A DNA stretch of 64,000 bases from Flavobacterium johnsoniae (GCF_030388325.1 NZ_CP103794.1:2604001-2668000), one strand, 5' to 3'. Positions 22,959 through 32,056 are shown, counted from the first letter of the stretch. Made by a program: numbers and translations. The notes: a model not told the origin generated them from the sequence alone.

Positions 22959-24098
22959 TTAATTAGGCTGATTTTGATATGTTTCAATTTCAAAAATCAA
23001 AGTAGCATTTGGCGGAATAACTCCTCCAGCACCTTTTTCGCCGTAAGCTAAATTAGAAGGAAGAAAGAAGATTGCTTTTTCTCCGTCTGTCATCATGTCA
23101 AGAGCTTCAATAAAGCCAGGAATCATGCCGTCTTTTTTACCAACTGTAAACGGAAAAGCTTTGTAACCGCCTTGAGCATCTCTGTTAGCATCATACTTTC
23201 CATAAGTTTTAGCTACGGTAGACATACTGCTGTCAAATAAGTTACCATCTTCAAAATATCCTGCATAGTGAAAATATATATTTGATCCTTCAGCGCCTTT
23301 AACTCCAGTTCCTTTTTTTGTAATTACATATTTTAAACCAGATGCAGTTGTAGTTGCTTTTGCTTTTGTTGCTGCGAAATAAGCTTGTTTAGTTGCTACA
23401 ACTTTTTTAGCTTCTTCTTTTTGCAATTCGCCTTTTTTCATTTCATCGCTGAAAATTTTTACAGCATCGAATTTTTTAGCGGCAGCACCTTTTCGAGTAA
23501 TGGTAATTTTTGTCATAATATCGTCCTGAACAATTTTATTTACATTGTCCATACCAGAAACTACATGTCCAAAAATAGTATGTTTTCCGTTTAACCAAGG
23601 AGTGTCTTTGTGCGTAATGAAAAATTGACTTCCGTTTGTTGCAGGACCAGAATTTGCCATTGCTAAAACACCACCTTTTTCAAATTTTAATTCCGAAACA
23701 AATTCGTCTTTAAAAGAATATCCTGGACCTCCAGAACCATTTCCGTCTGGATCACCTCCCTGAATCATAAAATCGTTTATAACTCTATGAAATTTCAATC
23801 CATCATAAAATGGTTTTCCTTTTAATTTATCAGCCTTCACAAAGGGATTTTTGCCTTCTGCCAAAGTGATGAAATTTGCCACAGTTACAGGAGCTTTTAC
23901 ATATTCTAAAGAAACTACAATATCTCCTTTGGTCGTAGAAATTGTTGCAAAAATTCCATCTTCTGGATTTGGCGTTGCAGCAGGTTTTGCTGCTGTTGCT
24001 GTTTTAGGTTTTGCTGCAGGTTTAGCCGCAGGTTTTTTTGTTTGCGCTTGAATGTTTACTATTGCCAAACAAAATAAAAATAAAAATTTAAACTTCAT
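22959..24098 (-). CDS. cyclophilin-FKBP fusion prolyl isomerase, soluble exported form
   Basis: This is a 379-residue protein with a Sec signal peptide ending IQAQ and a Lys/Ala/Pro-rich linker (about 20-45). A cyclophilin domain follows (about 50-215: FHRVINDFMIQGGDPDGNG, GGVLAMANSGPATNGSQFF, THKDTPWLNGKHTIFGHV). A charged helical linker leads to an FKBP domain (about 250-377: GSNIYFHYAGYFEDGNLFDSS, FLPSNLAYGEKGAGGVIPPN). Both domains accelerate proline isomerisation during folding of exported proteins. It is a paralogue of 24131-25207 but lacks the lipid anchor. Last gene of the operon. Confidence 0.92.
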   Translation of the reverse strand: MKFKFLFLFCLAIVNIQAQTKKPAAKPAAKPKTATAAKPAATPNPEDGIFATISTTKGDIVVSLEYVKAPVTVANFITLAEGKNPFVKADKLKGKPFYDGLKFHRVINDFMIQGGDPDGNGSGGPGYSFKDEFVSELKFEKGGVLAMANSGPATNGSQFFITHKDTPWLNGKHTIFGHVVSGMDNVNKIVQDDIMTKITITRKGAAAKKFDAVKIFSDEMKKGELQKEEAKKVVATKQAYFAATKAKATTTASGLKYVITKKGTGVKGAEGSNIYFHYAGYFEDGNLFDSSMSTVAKTYGKYDANRDAQGGYKAFPFTVGKKDGMIPGFIEALDMMTDGEKAIFFLPSNLAYGEKGAGGVIPPNATLIFEIETYQNQPN

Positions 24099-24130
24099 TA
24101 CTTTTATATTTTAAGTCTGTGAGTTACTTT

Positions 24131-25207
24131 TTATGGTTTTTCTGTAATCTGAATTTCGAAAATGATATTTGCATTTGGCGGAATTACTCCTCCTGCGCCA
24201 GTTGCTCCATAAGCTAAATGAGATGGAATGAAGATAACTGCTTTATCTCCTAATGAAAGTTGTTCAACTCCTTCAATAAAACCAGGAATTAAACCTTCTT
24301 TGCTTCCAACTTTAAAAGGAATTGGTTGATATCCTTGTTGTTCTGCTCTTGCAGGATCAAATTTTCCGAATTGTTTTGCGACATCTTGTATACTGGTATC
24401 AAATAAAGTTCCATCTTCAAGAAAACCAGCGTAGTGAATATAGATTTGGCTTCCTGGTGCAGGTTTTTTACCAGAACCTTTTTCAGTAATTACAAATGCT
24501 AAACCGCTTGTTGTTTTAGTTGCTTTTTCTTTTAAAGCAACATAAGAAGCTACCTTTTCTTTTTGAACTGCTGCAGCTTTGATTTGTTCTTTTGAAATAT
24601 CAGCAAAATAATCATGGAAAACTTTTACCGCATCAAATTTCTTTGCAGCTTCACCATTTCTGATAATTGTTACTGTTACGATATTATCGCCTTGAACTAC
24701 TTTGTTTACCACTTCTTGAGTTTTTGCATCAACAACATGACCGAAAATAGTATGTTTGTTGTCTAACCAGGGAGTTTCAACGTGAGTAATAAAAAATTGA
24801 CTGCTGTTTGTTCCAGGTCCGTTGTTAGCCATTGCTAAAACTCCAGCTTTATCAAATTTTAAATCTGAAAATTCATCTTTAAATTTATAACCTGTATCTC
24901 CAGAACCAGTTCCAAGAGGATCTCCAGTTTGAATCATGAAATTTTCTATAACTCTATGAAATTTTAAACCATCAAAAAAAGGCTTCTTTTTAAGGTTTTC
25001 ATGCATTACAAATTCATTTTTGCCTTCAGCTAAAGTTACAAAGTTAGCAACAGTAATAGGCGCTTTTTTATAGTCAAGTTCAACAATGATATGACCTTTG
25101 TTGGTTTCTATATCGGCATATAAACCATCAGGCAAATTGCTGTGGTCGTCTTTACAAGAATAAAAAGAGCTAACGGCTATTAATAATAATAAAATAATCT
25201 TTTTCAT
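24131..25207 (-). CDS. cyclophilin-FKBP fusion prolyl isomerase, lipoprotein form
   Basis: This is a 358-residue protein with a lipobox (AVSSFYSC, lipid Cys18). It has a cyclophilin domain (about 28-195, with FHRVIENFMIQTGDPLGTGS and AMANNGPGTNSSQFF) and an FKBP domain (about 235-356, with YIHYAGFLEDGTLFDTS and PSHLAYGATGAGGVIPPNAN). Domain order matches 22959-24098, so the pair arose by duplication, one copy staying membrane-anchored and one soluble. It lies 16 bases after gldI and is probably co-transcribed. It likely assists folding of envelope proteins. Confidence 0.92.
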   Translation of the reverse strand: MKKIILLLLIAVSSFYSCKDDHSNLPDGLYADIETNKGHIIVELDYKKAPITVANFVTLAEGKNEFVMHENLKKKPFFDGLKFHRVIENFMIQTGDPLGTGSGDTGYKFKDEFSDLKFDKAGVLAMANNGPGTNSSQFFITHVETPWLDNKHTIFGHVVDAKTQEVVNKVVQGDNIVTVTIIRNGEAAKKFDAVKVFHDYFADISKEQIKAAAVQKEKVASYVALKEKATKTTSGLAFVITEKGSGKKPAPGSQIYIHYAGFLEDGTLFDTSIQDVAKQFGKFDPARAEQQGYQPIPFKVGSKEGLIPGFIEGVEQLSLGDKAVIFIPSHLAYGATGAGGVIPPNANIIFEIQITEKP

Positions 25208-25223
25208 TTTAAGATATTGTTTT

Positions 25224-25865
25224 TTATGGAGTTAATGTATCTTTTTTTGCTGGTGCGGCTGGTTTTACAGCTGCTGGTTTTGGTGTTGTTGCTTTTTGCG
25301 TTGGAGTTTGCACTGCAGGATCTGGAACGAAATTTCTCAATGTAACGGTAACCATTAAAGGTTCGTTGGTTCCAATCTTTTTGTTGTCTCCGTGATATCC
25401 ATAAGCCATATGAGAAGGAAATAGGAAAGTCACGGTTTCATTTTTGTGCAATCTTTTAATTCCATCACGAAGTCCCATCATGATGTCTTGTTTATCTACA
25501 TAATAAGTTTGCGGACCAAGATCAGATTCAGAGTAAATTATTTTGCCTTCAAGATCTTTTACCTCCATATTAAAATAGGCAATATCACCTTTTCTTGGCG
25601 CAGCGGTTTCGGCAGTATTTTTTTCTTCATAATTAAACCAATATCCTTTTGGAGTAGCATAATACTTTACTTTCGGATTGCTTTTAATTATTTTTTTAAT
25701 GACATCTTCTTCGCTAGCCACCAATTTTTTGTTTCGATCTGCCGATGTTTTCATGAATGTTCCTGAAGCGCTAGAAATAGGTCTTCTGGCTTCTTCATGA
25801 TGCTTACAGCTGATTAATAAAGCAGCAAAAAGCAAACTGTAAATACTCAATTTTAGGTTGTTCAT
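25224..25865 (-). CDS. gldI: gliding motility lipoprotein GldI, FKBP-type prolyl isomerase
   Basis: This is a 213-residue protein with a lipobox (ALLISC, lipid Cys20), a helical segment (LVASEEDVIKKIIKSNPKVK) and an FKBP domain (about 85-185, with TYYVDKQDIMMGLRDGIKRL and FLFPSHMAYGYHGDNKKIG). The C-terminus is low in complexity, with Pro, Ala, Lys and Thr. Length, layout and flanking genes fit GldI of Flavobacterium, a lipoprotein needed for gliding. It presumably helps fold gliding/type IX secretion components. It lies 8 bases after the DHH gene. Confidence 0.85.
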   Translation of the reverse strand: MNNLKLSIYSLLFAALLISCKHHEEARRPISSASGTFMKTSADRNKKLVASEEDVIKKIIKSNPKVKYYATPKGYWFNYEEKNTAETAAPRKGDIAYFNMEVKDLEGKIIYSESDLGPQTYYVDKQDIMMGLRDGIKRLHKNETVTFLFPSHMAYGYHGDNKKIGTNEPLMVTVTLRNFVPDPAVQTPTQKATTPKPAAVKPAAPAKKDTLTP

Positions 25866-25873
25866 AGATTGGG

Positions 25874-26878
25874 CTATAAGGTTAGTTTTTTTACTAAATC
25901 TTCAAATTTTTGAACCGTTTCTTCCATCGAAACTTCAGATCTTCCGCCGGCTGCATTGCTGTGTCCTCCTCCGTTAAAATGATCTCTAGCAAATTGATTC
26001 ACATCAAAACCGCCTTGCGAACGGAAAGAAATCTTGATAATTCCTTCGTCTTTATTTTCGATAAAAATAGCAGTAAAAACAATATCTTTTATACTTAAAC
26101 CATAATTAACAATTCCTTCTGTATCACCTTTAACATAATGAAAAGAATCTAGCTCTTCTTGTGTTAACGTCATATATGAGGTTTTATGTTCCTCGAATAT
26201 CTTCATATTTTGCAAAGCGCGGCCTAAAAGCTGTAATCTGCTGTATGAACTATTGTCAAATAATAAAACAGGAATTTGAGTATTTTCTACGCCTAAGTCA
26301 ATTAATTCGGCTATAATTCTGTGTGTGTTTCCAGTTGTTCCAGGAAAACGAAACGAACCTGAATCGGTCAAAATTCCAGTATAAATACATGTTGCAATAG
26401 TTTTATCGATATCCTCTCTTTTGTTTAAAAAGTCGATAAAATTATAAACCATTTCACAAGTTGAACCGTATGAAGTGTCAGAATAAGTATAAGTTGCATA
26501 ATCATCAGGTTTTTGGTGATGATCAATCATAATGAAAGTACCTTTTAGCTTTGCTAAAGTATGTTCCATTTCGCCAGTGCGATGAAAAGCATTAAAGTCA
26601 AGTGTGAAAATAATATCAGCTTCTTCTAAAATCTGAGTGCAAATTTGAGTTTCTTTTTCGAAAATTTTTACTGTTTCTGATCCAGGAAGCCACGCTAAAA
26701 AATTAGGAAAATCATTCGGAGCAATTACTGTTGCCTCGTGATTATTTTTAATTAAAAAATGGTACAAACCTAATGTTGATCCCATTGCATCGCCATCTGG
26801 TCCTCTGTGCGGAATAATGGCAATTTTCTTTGGGCTTGCGAGTAATAATTGAATCGCTTGAATGTCTTGTATTTTCAT
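25874..26878 (-). CDS. DHH-family phosphoesterase, NrnA-like
   Basis: This is a 334-residue protein with DHH-domain motifs IIPHRGPDGDAMGSTLG (Asp28, Asp30), TLDFNAFHRTGE, the eponymous MIDHHQKPDD and TCIYTGILTDSGSF. The DHHA1 domain ends in HFNGGGHSNAAGG. NrnA-type enzymes degrade very short RNAs and dephosphorylate pAp, using manganese. First gene of an operon with gldI and the two prolyl isomerases (gaps of 8, 16 and 32 bases). Full length; all metal ligands are visible. Confidence 0.9.
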   Translation of the reverse strand: MKIQDIQAIQLLLASPKKIAIIPHRGPDGDAMGSTLGLYHFLIKNNHEATVIAPNDFPNFLAWLPGSETVKIFEKETQICTQILEEADIIFTLDFNAFHRTGEMEHTLAKLKGTFIMIDHHQKPDDYATYTYSDTSYGSTCEMVYNFIDFLNKREDIDKTIATCIYTGILTDSGSFRFPGTTGNTHRIIAELIDLGVENTQIPVLLFDNSSYSRLQLLGRALQNMKIFEEHKTSYMTLTQEELDSFHYVKGDTEGIVNYGLSIKDIVFTAIFIENKDEGIIKISFRSQGGFDVNQFARDHFNGGGHSNAAGGRSEVSMEETVQKFEDLVKKLTL

Positions 26879-26935
26879 AGTGTGCGAATTTACATTTTTT
26901 TAATGTAATGCTGAAAATATTTAGTCGCAGTTTTC

Positions 26936-27079
26936 AGTTTCAGTTTTCATATATTTTAGGGTTTAAAAAATAGCACGCGGATGAAACAGATTCGCTATCG
27001 CGAAAACGCAGATTTTGACGGATTTTTTTATTTTTAAAACTGAGATTATAAACTGTGACTGTGACTGAAAACTGAAACT
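26936..27079. repeat. inverted repeat, agtttcagttttca type
   Basis: agtttcagttttca (26936-26949) is the complement of 27066-27079. Between them lie hairpin-prone pieces such as gattcgctatcgcgaaaacgc. A relative, actgtgactgaaaact, occurs near 54515. It fills the gap between the ClC and DHH genes. Confidence 0.6.
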
Positions 27080-28315
27080 TTAAAGAAACTTTTGGTACAG
27101 TTTATATTTCGCGCCTTTTACAATTTGCGATTTATAAATTCCAACAGAGCCAGAAGAGAAATAAGCAACTGTACAGGCAATTGCGATAAAAATTCCTGGA
27201 GCAATTCCGAACAATTCCATTCCCATAATAGTGCAGGCAATAGGCGTGTGGGTTGCGCCAGAGAAAACGGCAACAAACCCGATTCCAGCTAAAAGTGCAA
27301 TCGGCATCGGGATTACGGTTGATAAAGCACTTCCTAAAGTAGCGCCTACAAAAAATAATGGAGTTACTTCGCCGCCTTTAAAACCTGCTCCTAAAGTAAA
27401 TCCCGTAAATAATATTTTTAACAGAAAATCGTACCATTCGTTTGGAGTTGAAAAAGCTTCAACAATTACAGGAACTCCCAATCCTGAGAATTTTGTAAAT
27501 CCAAAACCTGCAATTGCAATCGCTAAAACTACACCACCAATAACAGGACGGAGCGGAGGATATTTAATGTTTTTTGAAAAAAGTGAACCCCAAAAATGTG
27601 TTGTTCTTGAAAATAATAAAGCTGCAAATCCAGAAAGAATTCCGATAATTAAAGTAAAAATGATATTGTTTAAACTAAGTTCAGGAATAACAGGAATATT
27701 ATAATGAGTATGTTTTATTTCCCAAAATTCTACTGTAAAATAAGCTACGTAAGCGACTAGAAAAGAAAGAAGAATGCTTTTAAAGTTAATTTTACTGAAA
27801 TATAAAACTTCCAAGGAAAAAATTGCTCCTGCCAAGGGCGTTCCGAAAACGGAGGCAAAACCAGCGCTGATTCCCAGAATAATTAAAATTTTACGTTCTG
27901 AATTATCGAGTTTGAAAATTTTAGTAAATTGATCTGCAATTGCGCCGCCCATTTGTACTGCCGTTCCTTCGCGACCAGCAGAACCTCCAAATAAATGTGT
28001 AAGCAAGGTTCCTAAAAGTACTAAAGGAGCCATTTTAAAAGGAATCACTTTTTTAGGATTTTCGTATTCTTCCAAAAGCAAATTATTTCCTTTTGCAACA
28101 GATTCTCCCCAATAATAGTAACTTAATCCTACCAAAAATCCGCCGAAAGGCAAAAGCCAGATAATCCAATCGTGTTGAATTCTAAATTGAGTAACCCATT
28201 CTAAAGAAACTAAAAAGAATGCCGATGCAGATCCAGAAAGTATACCGATTAAGGCACAGATAAGAATCCATTTTGGAAGAGAAAGCAGAAATCGTTTTAG
28301 ATTTTGGGAAGTCAT
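27080..28315 (-). CDS. ClC-family chloride channel/transporter
   Basis: The ATG at 28315 gives 411 residues. A GTG nine codons earlier lies inside an inverted-repeat arm and is less likely. About ten membrane helices carry ClC motifs: the filter-region GGSAGREGTAVQMGG, FGTPLAGAIFSLEVLYF, GAGFKGGEVTPLFFVGA and FSGATHTPIACTIMGMELFG. ClC proteins are chloride channels or chloride/proton (or fluoride) antiporters. No CBS domains are present. It appears monocistronic. Confidence 0.9.
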   Translation of the reverse strand: MTSQNLKRFLLSLPKWILICALIGILSGSASAFFLVSLEWVTQFRIQHDWIIWLLPFGGFLVGLSYYYWGESVAKGNNLLLEEYENPKKVIPFKMAPLVLLGTLLTHLFGGSAGREGTAVQMGGAIADQFTKIFKLDNSERKILIILGISAGFASVFGTPLAGAIFSLEVLYFSKINFKSILLSFLVAYVAYFTVEFWEIKHTHYNIPVIPELSLNNIIFTLIIGILSGFAALLFSRTTHFWGSLFSKNIKYPPLRPVIGGVVLAIAIAGFGFTKFSGLGVPVIVEAFSTPNEWYDFLLKILFTGFTLGAGFKGGEVTPLFFVGATLGSALSTVIPMPIALLAGIGFVAVFSGATHTPIACTIMGMELFGIAPGIFIAIACTVAYFSSGSVGIYKSQIVKGAKYKLYQKFL

Positions 28316-28337
28316 TAATATTTGAAGTGGGTTTTTT

Positions 28338-28401
28338 GCCACGAATTCACAAATTTATATAAATGAATCTTTATAATAAGAATAATTCGTGAATTCGTGG
28401 C
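28338..28401. repeat. inverted repeat, gccacgaattcac type
   Basis: gccacgaattcac (28338-28350) is the complement of gtgaattcgtggc (28389-28401). It lies between the ClC and RidA-like genes. Confidence 0.75.
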
Positions 28402-28410
28402 TATAAAATA

Positions 28411-28794
28411 TTACTGAACAACAGCAGTAAATTCAATTTCAACCAAATATTCAGGAGCAACCAATTGATTGATTCCGTAGAAACCTGTTGTTGGTTTTAC
28501 ATCTTTAAAAAATGAAGCGTGCGCTCTTGCAACTTCTTCGAAAGTAGAAACATCAGTCGTAAAAATTCGAGTTCTAATTACATCTTTTATACCAACATTT
28601 AAATCTTCCAGAACTTTTTCAACACGTTCAATAATATTATAAGTTTGAGCGTAAGCATCATCAGCTTTTACTTTGTCACCGTCTACGATGGCTACAGTTC
28701 CAGAAACTTCAATGATATTTCCAATTCTTACGGCACGGCAATATCCCATTTTGTCTTCCCACGGAGATCCAGTTAAGATGTTTTCTCTTTTCAT
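28411..28794 (-). CDS. RidA/YjgF-family protein
   Basis: The start at 28794 (MKRENILTGSPWEDKMG) gives 127 residues, the usual RidA size; the frame upstream to 28842 is probably untranslated. Typical Rid-fold features are VRIGNIIEVSGTVAI, DVIRTRIFTTDVSTFEEVA and the C-terminal YLVEIEFTAVV. RidA proteins hydrolyse reactive enamine/imine intermediates. The conserved Arg in the IRTRIF segment is present. The substrate is not predictable. Confidence 0.88.
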   Translation of the reverse strand: MKRENILTGSPWEDKMGYCRAVRIGNIIEVSGTVAIVDGDKVKADDAYAQTYNIIERVEKVLEDLNVGIKDVIRTRIFTTDVSTFEEVARAHASFFKDVKPTTGFYGINQLVAPEYLVEIEFTAVVQ

Positions 28795-28890
28795 TTTGTA
28801 TAATTTGTGAATTTGTTTGTTGCGTTTTAAAAGCAAATTCAAGTTAATTAATAGACGGCAATTTAAGAATTATGGTTTTGAAAGAAGCTA

Positions 28891-28928
28891 AAAAAAGCTT
28901 GAAATCAAATCGGAAATCAAGCTTTTTT
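28891..28928 (-). terminator. terminator of the cbpA-cbpM operon
   Basis: aaaaaagcttga (28891-28902) pairs with tcaagctttttt (28917-28928). It has a U-run on the minus strand and lies 15 bases past the stop of the CbpM-like gene. Confidence 0.75.
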
Positions 28929-28942
28929 GTGATATTAAAATA

Positions 28943-29248
28943 TTATTCGGTTTCTTTTTCTTCGTAAAGGCGAAGCTTGTTTTGTATCGTATTTAAATTT
29001 TTTTGTAAAGCTTCTATTTTATTCAAAAGATTTGAAATTGCATCAATTCCTTCCATGTTGATTTTGAGATCATAATGCATTCGAATCATTTTTTCTACCG
29101 TCGGAAGCTGTTCGGGCTCTAGATATTGATCGTTTTCTTCCATAATAATATGTATAAGTCCGTAATTATGAAGTTCAGTTATAAAAGTATTTTCAATTTC
29201 GTGATACGAACAAAACTGCTTTATCTGGATTAAATTTTTATTTTTCAT
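28943..29248 (-). CDS. cbpM: CbpM-like co-chaperone modulator
   Basis: This is a 101-residue MerR-like helical protein ([20 protein letters not shown], then [20 protein letters not shown]) with a C-terminal coiled coil ([20 protein letters not shown]). It overlaps the end of the J-domain gene by 11 bases, the standard cbpA-cbpM arrangement. CbpM binds the J domain of CbpA and inhibits its activation of DnaK. Translational coupling is implied by the overlap. Confidence 0.85.
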   Translation of the reverse strand: MKNKNLIQIKQFCSYHEIENTFITELHNYGLIHIIMEENDQYLEPEQLPTVEKMIRMHYDLKINMEGIDAISNLLNKIEALQKNLNTIQNKLRLYEEKETE

Positions 29249-30164
29249 GATTTCTTAGTTTTGCTAATTCTTCAAATAATTCTTTCTCTTTGTCCGACAA
29301 TTTTGTTGGAATTTTAATGGTGTACGTAATGTACAAATCACCAAATTGATTTTCTTTTTTATAAATAGGAAATCCTTTTCCTTTCAATTTTACCTTTGTT
29401 CCTGGCTGAGTTTCTGCAGGGACTTTAATTTTTACTTTTCCATCGAAAGTATTAATGAAAGTTTCTCCACCTAAAACTGCAGTGTAAAGATCTAAAGGCG
29501 CATCAGTGTACAAATTATTTCCCTCACGTTTAAAATCTGAATTATTGGCGATAGAAAAAGTGATAAATAAATCTCCGTTTGGACCGCCATTTACGCCCGG
29601 TCCGCCATGATTTGGGATTTTGATAATCTGTCCGTTTTCTACACCAGCAGGAATTGTAATTCGGATATTTTTTCCGTTTACGGTTAAACTTTGTTTGTGA
29701 GTGGTGTAAGCCGATGCAAGATCTAGTTCTAGTTCGGCATTAAAATCTTGTCCTCTATATTTAGACTGCGATCTGCTTCTTCCTCCGCCATACATGGAAT
29801 TGAAAAAATCTGAAAAATCGCTTCCAGAAAAGTCTCCACCGCCAAAACCAGAAAAATCACCTCCAGAATATTGCGAACCGCTTTGTTGTCTGCTTTGCTG
29901 TTGATTCGGATCGTAGCCAGCTTTTTCAAATTCGTCGGCATGTTTCCAATCTTTTCCGTATTTGTCGTATTTTTTTCGGTTTTCAGGATTGCTTAAAACT
30001 TCATTGGCTTCGTTTATTTCTTTGAACTTTTTCTCGGCTTCCTTATCATTCGGATTCAAATCGGGATGATATTTTCTAGCTAATTTTCTATATGCTTTTT
30101 TGATTTCTGCTTCGGTTGCAGATTTTGTAACGTCTAATACTTTATAATAATCGATATAATCCAT
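29238..30164 (-). CDS. cbpA: J-domain co-chaperone, CbpA/DnaJ class II type
   Basis: This is a 308-residue protein with an N-terminal J domain (residues 4-70, HPD at 33-35) and a Gly/Ser/Phe-rich linker (about 90-140, several GGxFSG units). Two C-terminal beta-sandwich peptide-binding domains follow ([33 protein letters not shown]). The cysteine-rich zinc domain of DnaJ is absent, which places it in the CbpA class. It activates DnaK. It is followed by an overlapping cbpM and is divergent from an exported protein gene at 30480. Confidence 0.92.
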   Translation of the reverse strand: MDYIDYYKVLDVTKSATEAEIKKAYRKLARKYHPDLNPNDKEAEKKFKEINEANEVLSNPENRKKYDKYGKDWKHADEFEKAGYDPNQQQSRQQSGSQYSGGDFSGFGGGDFSGSDFSDFFNSMYGGGRSRSQSKYRGQDFNAELELDLASAYTTHKQSLTVNGKNIRITIPAGVENGQIIKIPNHGGPGVNGGPNGDLFITFSIANNSDFKREGNNLYTDAPLDLYTAVLGGETFINTFDGKVKIKVPAETQPGTKVKLKGKGFPIYKKENQFGDLYITYTIKIPTKLSDKEKELFEELAKLRNHEK

Positions 30165-30479
30165 TTTATGAGATTTTTAAATGGTAAAATAAAGTATTGA
30201 AGTTAAGAATAAGTTGTTAATAATCAAAATGATGAATTTGTTATTAATGTTAAAAATGAGGTTTTTAAAACTGAGTTTTTGAAATTTGAAATTATAAAAA
30301 TTGAATATTATTTTTTGTGAAGTACAAAATCTTGGCAGGTTTTTTGATTCCAAAAATTAGCTTAATTTATTGTTATAAAACTCCTAAAGTTGCAGAGCCT
30401 AATTAAATTATACTATTTTTGTGATGCTGGACTTTTGATTCTATTTTAATATAAAAGCCGATTCGATAAAACTATTTCA
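30165..30479. other. divergent spacer between cbpA and the 30480 gene
   Basis: These 315 A+T-rich bases have no ORF. A good Bacteroidota promoter for the plus-strand gene is visible: TTG at 30390-30392, 21 bases, then TATTTTTG at 30414-30421, 58 bases before the ATG. Confidence 0.55.
30390..30421 (+). promoter_or_regulatory. predicted promoter of the 30480 gene
   Basis: TTG, a 21-base spacer and TATTTTTG match the Bacteroidota pattern TTG-N19-21-TAnnTTTG. This is the best complete match seen in the window. Confidence 0.5.
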
Positions 30480-31193
30480 ATGAAGCACATTTTATTATTC
30501 ATATTATTTTTTACTGCGATGTCAGTATCAGCGCAGATTGAATCTAGTACTAGCTTCAAAACTATTCCTGGAGGAAAATTTACTGCAAAGCCTAAAAAGA
30601 CTCCAATTCCTGAAGTTAAAAACCCGCAAGCAGAATTAAATGATATGCCAGCGATTAAAACTCCAAATGTTTTCGAAAATACTACGATAACGCCAAAATC
30701 TAAATTTCAGATTGGAGAAGAAAAAAGCAAATTTACGATGTCCACAGAAACTGATTTTGCCAATCCTGGCGATCGTTATGTGGCAAAAATGGAAAAAGAT
30801 TTAGATAAATCCCTAAAAGATGCTGGTTTAAGAGAAGGTCGAGGAACATTAGTAAAAAGAAATATTTCGCTTGGAGATTTTAGAACTAAATCAGAATATT
30901 TTATTGTGAAGTTTCGAGATTTTGGAGCAATTGATGGCGATTTAGTAAAAGTATCTTCGAATGATGCTGTTATTAGAGATCGCATTTTATTAGACGCTAG
31001 TTTTCAGCAAGTAAAAATTAATCTTAAACCAGGTTTTAATAAATTAGATTTCGAAGCTTTAAATATCGGGACATTAGGAGGAAATACTGCCGAAATTCAA
31101 GTATATGATGATAAAGGTGCGTTAGTTACCAATGATTATTGGGATAATCTAGCCGCAGGATTTAAAGCGTCTATAGTTGTTACGAAAGAGTAG
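30480..31193 (+). CDS. exported protein, unknown
   Basis: This is a 237-residue protein with a signal peptide (MKHILLFILFFTAMSVSAQ). A long Pro/Lys/Thr-rich disordered stretch (about 30-100) is followed by a beta-rich domain (about 135-237: FGAIDGDLVKVSSNDAVIRD, FQQVKINLKPGFNKLDFEAL, GGNTAEIQVYDDKG). This domain reads like a small lectin/C2-like sandwich. No named family is recognised with confidence. The sequence after the stop codon is a repeat tract, so it is probably monocistronic. Confidence 0.7.
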   Translation: MKHILLFILFFTAMSVSAQIESSTSFKTIPGGKFTAKPKKTPIPEVKNPQAELNDMPAIKTPNVFENTTITPKSKFQIGEEKSKFTMSTETDFANPGDRYVAKMEKDLDKSLKDAGLREGRGTLVKRNISLGDFRTKSEYFIVKFRDFGAIDGDLVKVSSNDAVIRDRILLDASFQQVKINLKPGFNKLDFEALNIGTLGGNTAEIQVYDDKGALVTNDYWDNLAAGFKASIVVTKE

Positions 31194-31199
31194 CGCTTC

Positions 31200-31288
31200 G
31201 TTAGTAACAAAGTGACAAAGGTTCAGAGTGACAAAGTTTTTTTACTTCGTTTATCTTTGAACCTTTGTTACTTTGTTACTCTGAACCT
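31200..31288. repeat. octamer-periodic hairpin element
   Basis: Tandem octets (taacaaag, tgacaaag, gttcagag, tgacaaag) at 31203-31236 face a mirrored set (ctttgaac, ctttgtta, ctttgtta, ctctgaac) at 31255-31286. The two halves pair as a long imperfect hairpin. It fills the gap between convergent genes. Confidence 0.7.
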
Positions 31289-31289
31289 T

Positions 31290-31817
31290 TTAAAAAGGAT
31301 CCGCAGTAACTCTAAACTTCATATCTGCTTTTACAGTTACGTCTTTAGTTAAAGTTTCTTTCAATGTTACCTGAGTTCTTATTTTGTAACTATCAGCTTT
31401 AATATATTGGTCTAATTTTTTATCTGTACAAATCAAATCGATCGTATTGGTTGTGACGTTGATATTGTCTTGATAAGCCAATTCTATTTCATCAGAATTT
31501 GTTGTTGAAATATATAAGTGAACCGATTTTAAAAACGTAAAAGTTTTATCTGACGGATCAGAAATAGATAATTTTAGTGATCTGATTTTTACATCTTTTA
31601 CTAAACTTGCTTTGGTTTTGTTGTTTTCAAATTCTGCTGAAGAATTCGTAGTAACTTCTGGAGTGATTATTTCCGAAGGCAGATTAATAGGCGAAGAACT
31701 TTTGATTTTGATTGAAGCTGTGTTCGAAATGTTGAAACTCAATAAATCATCAACAGCATCGCAAGAAGTTAAAAAAAGAGACATGATAAGTGTCAAGGCA
31801 ATAAATTTTGATTTCAT
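31290..31817 (-). CDS. lipoprotein, unknown
   Basis: This is a 175-residue protein with a lipobox (LIMSLFLTSC, lipid Cys19). The mature part is Ser/Thr-rich and beta-rich, with alternating patterns such as VKIRSLKLSISD and KTFTFLKSVHLYIST, which suggests an immunoglobulin-like sandwich. No family is recognised. The stop codon lies at the edge of the octamer-repeat hairpin. Confidence 0.7.
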   Translation of the reverse strand: MKSKFIALTLIMSLFLTSCDAVDDLLSFNISNTASIKIKSSSPINLPSEIITPEVTTNSSAEFENNKTKASLVKDVKIRSLKLSISDPSDKTFTFLKSVHLYISTTNSDEIELAYQDNINVTTNTIDLICTDKKLDQYIKADSYKIRTQVTLKETLTKDVTVKADMKFRVTADPF

Positions 31818-31880
31818 AGTTAAATTAAATTGGGTTTTTTGATAAATACGAAATAATTCAGTTTTTGGATTTTTGTTTTA

Positions 31881-31975
31881 AGGTTCAAAGATGCAAAGGT
31901 TCAAAGGAACAAAGCAAATAATGTTTTGAAAATTTTATAAACCTCTGAACCTTTGTAACTCTGTGCCTTTGAGCC
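31881..31975. repeat. octamer-periodic hairpin element
   Basis: caaagatg, caaaggtt, caaaggaa and caaag (31886-31914) face ctctgaac, ctttgtaa, ctctgtgc and ctttgagc (31943-31974). It is the same design as 31200-31288 and sits in the leader region of guaA, ahead of another hairpin. Confidence 0.65.
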
Positions 31976-31980
31976 TAAAA

Positions 31981-32022
31981 ATCGGAACGTTGAAAAAATA
32001 TTTATTTTTTCAACGTTCCGAT
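31981..32022. terminator. perfect 19-bp hairpin upstream of guaA
   Basis: atcggaacgttgaaaaaat (31981-31999) pairs with its exact complement (32004-32022) across a four-base loop, with T and A runs outside. It could act as a bidirectional terminator or as a leader structure 34 bases before the guaA ATG. Confidence 0.6.
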
Positions 32023-32056
32023 TTTTCAATTTCGAATATAAAAAGTATTTTTGCGC

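Noticed and set aside
27231..27704. 157-codon open frame on the plus strand
   Set aside because: It is antisense to the ClC gene, proline/lysine-rich as expected from reading membrane-protein codons backwards, with no family features.
28316..28342. GTG start of the ClC gene nine codons upstream
   Set aside because: The GTG falls inside the arm of an inverted repeat (28338-28350). The ATG at 28315 is at the expected place before the first helix region.
32046..32053. TATTTTTG box directly before guaA as a promoter
   Set aside because: It ends only three bases before the ATG, so transcription would start inside the gene. No alternative later start codon fits the conserved N-terminus. Probably chance in A+T-rich DNA.
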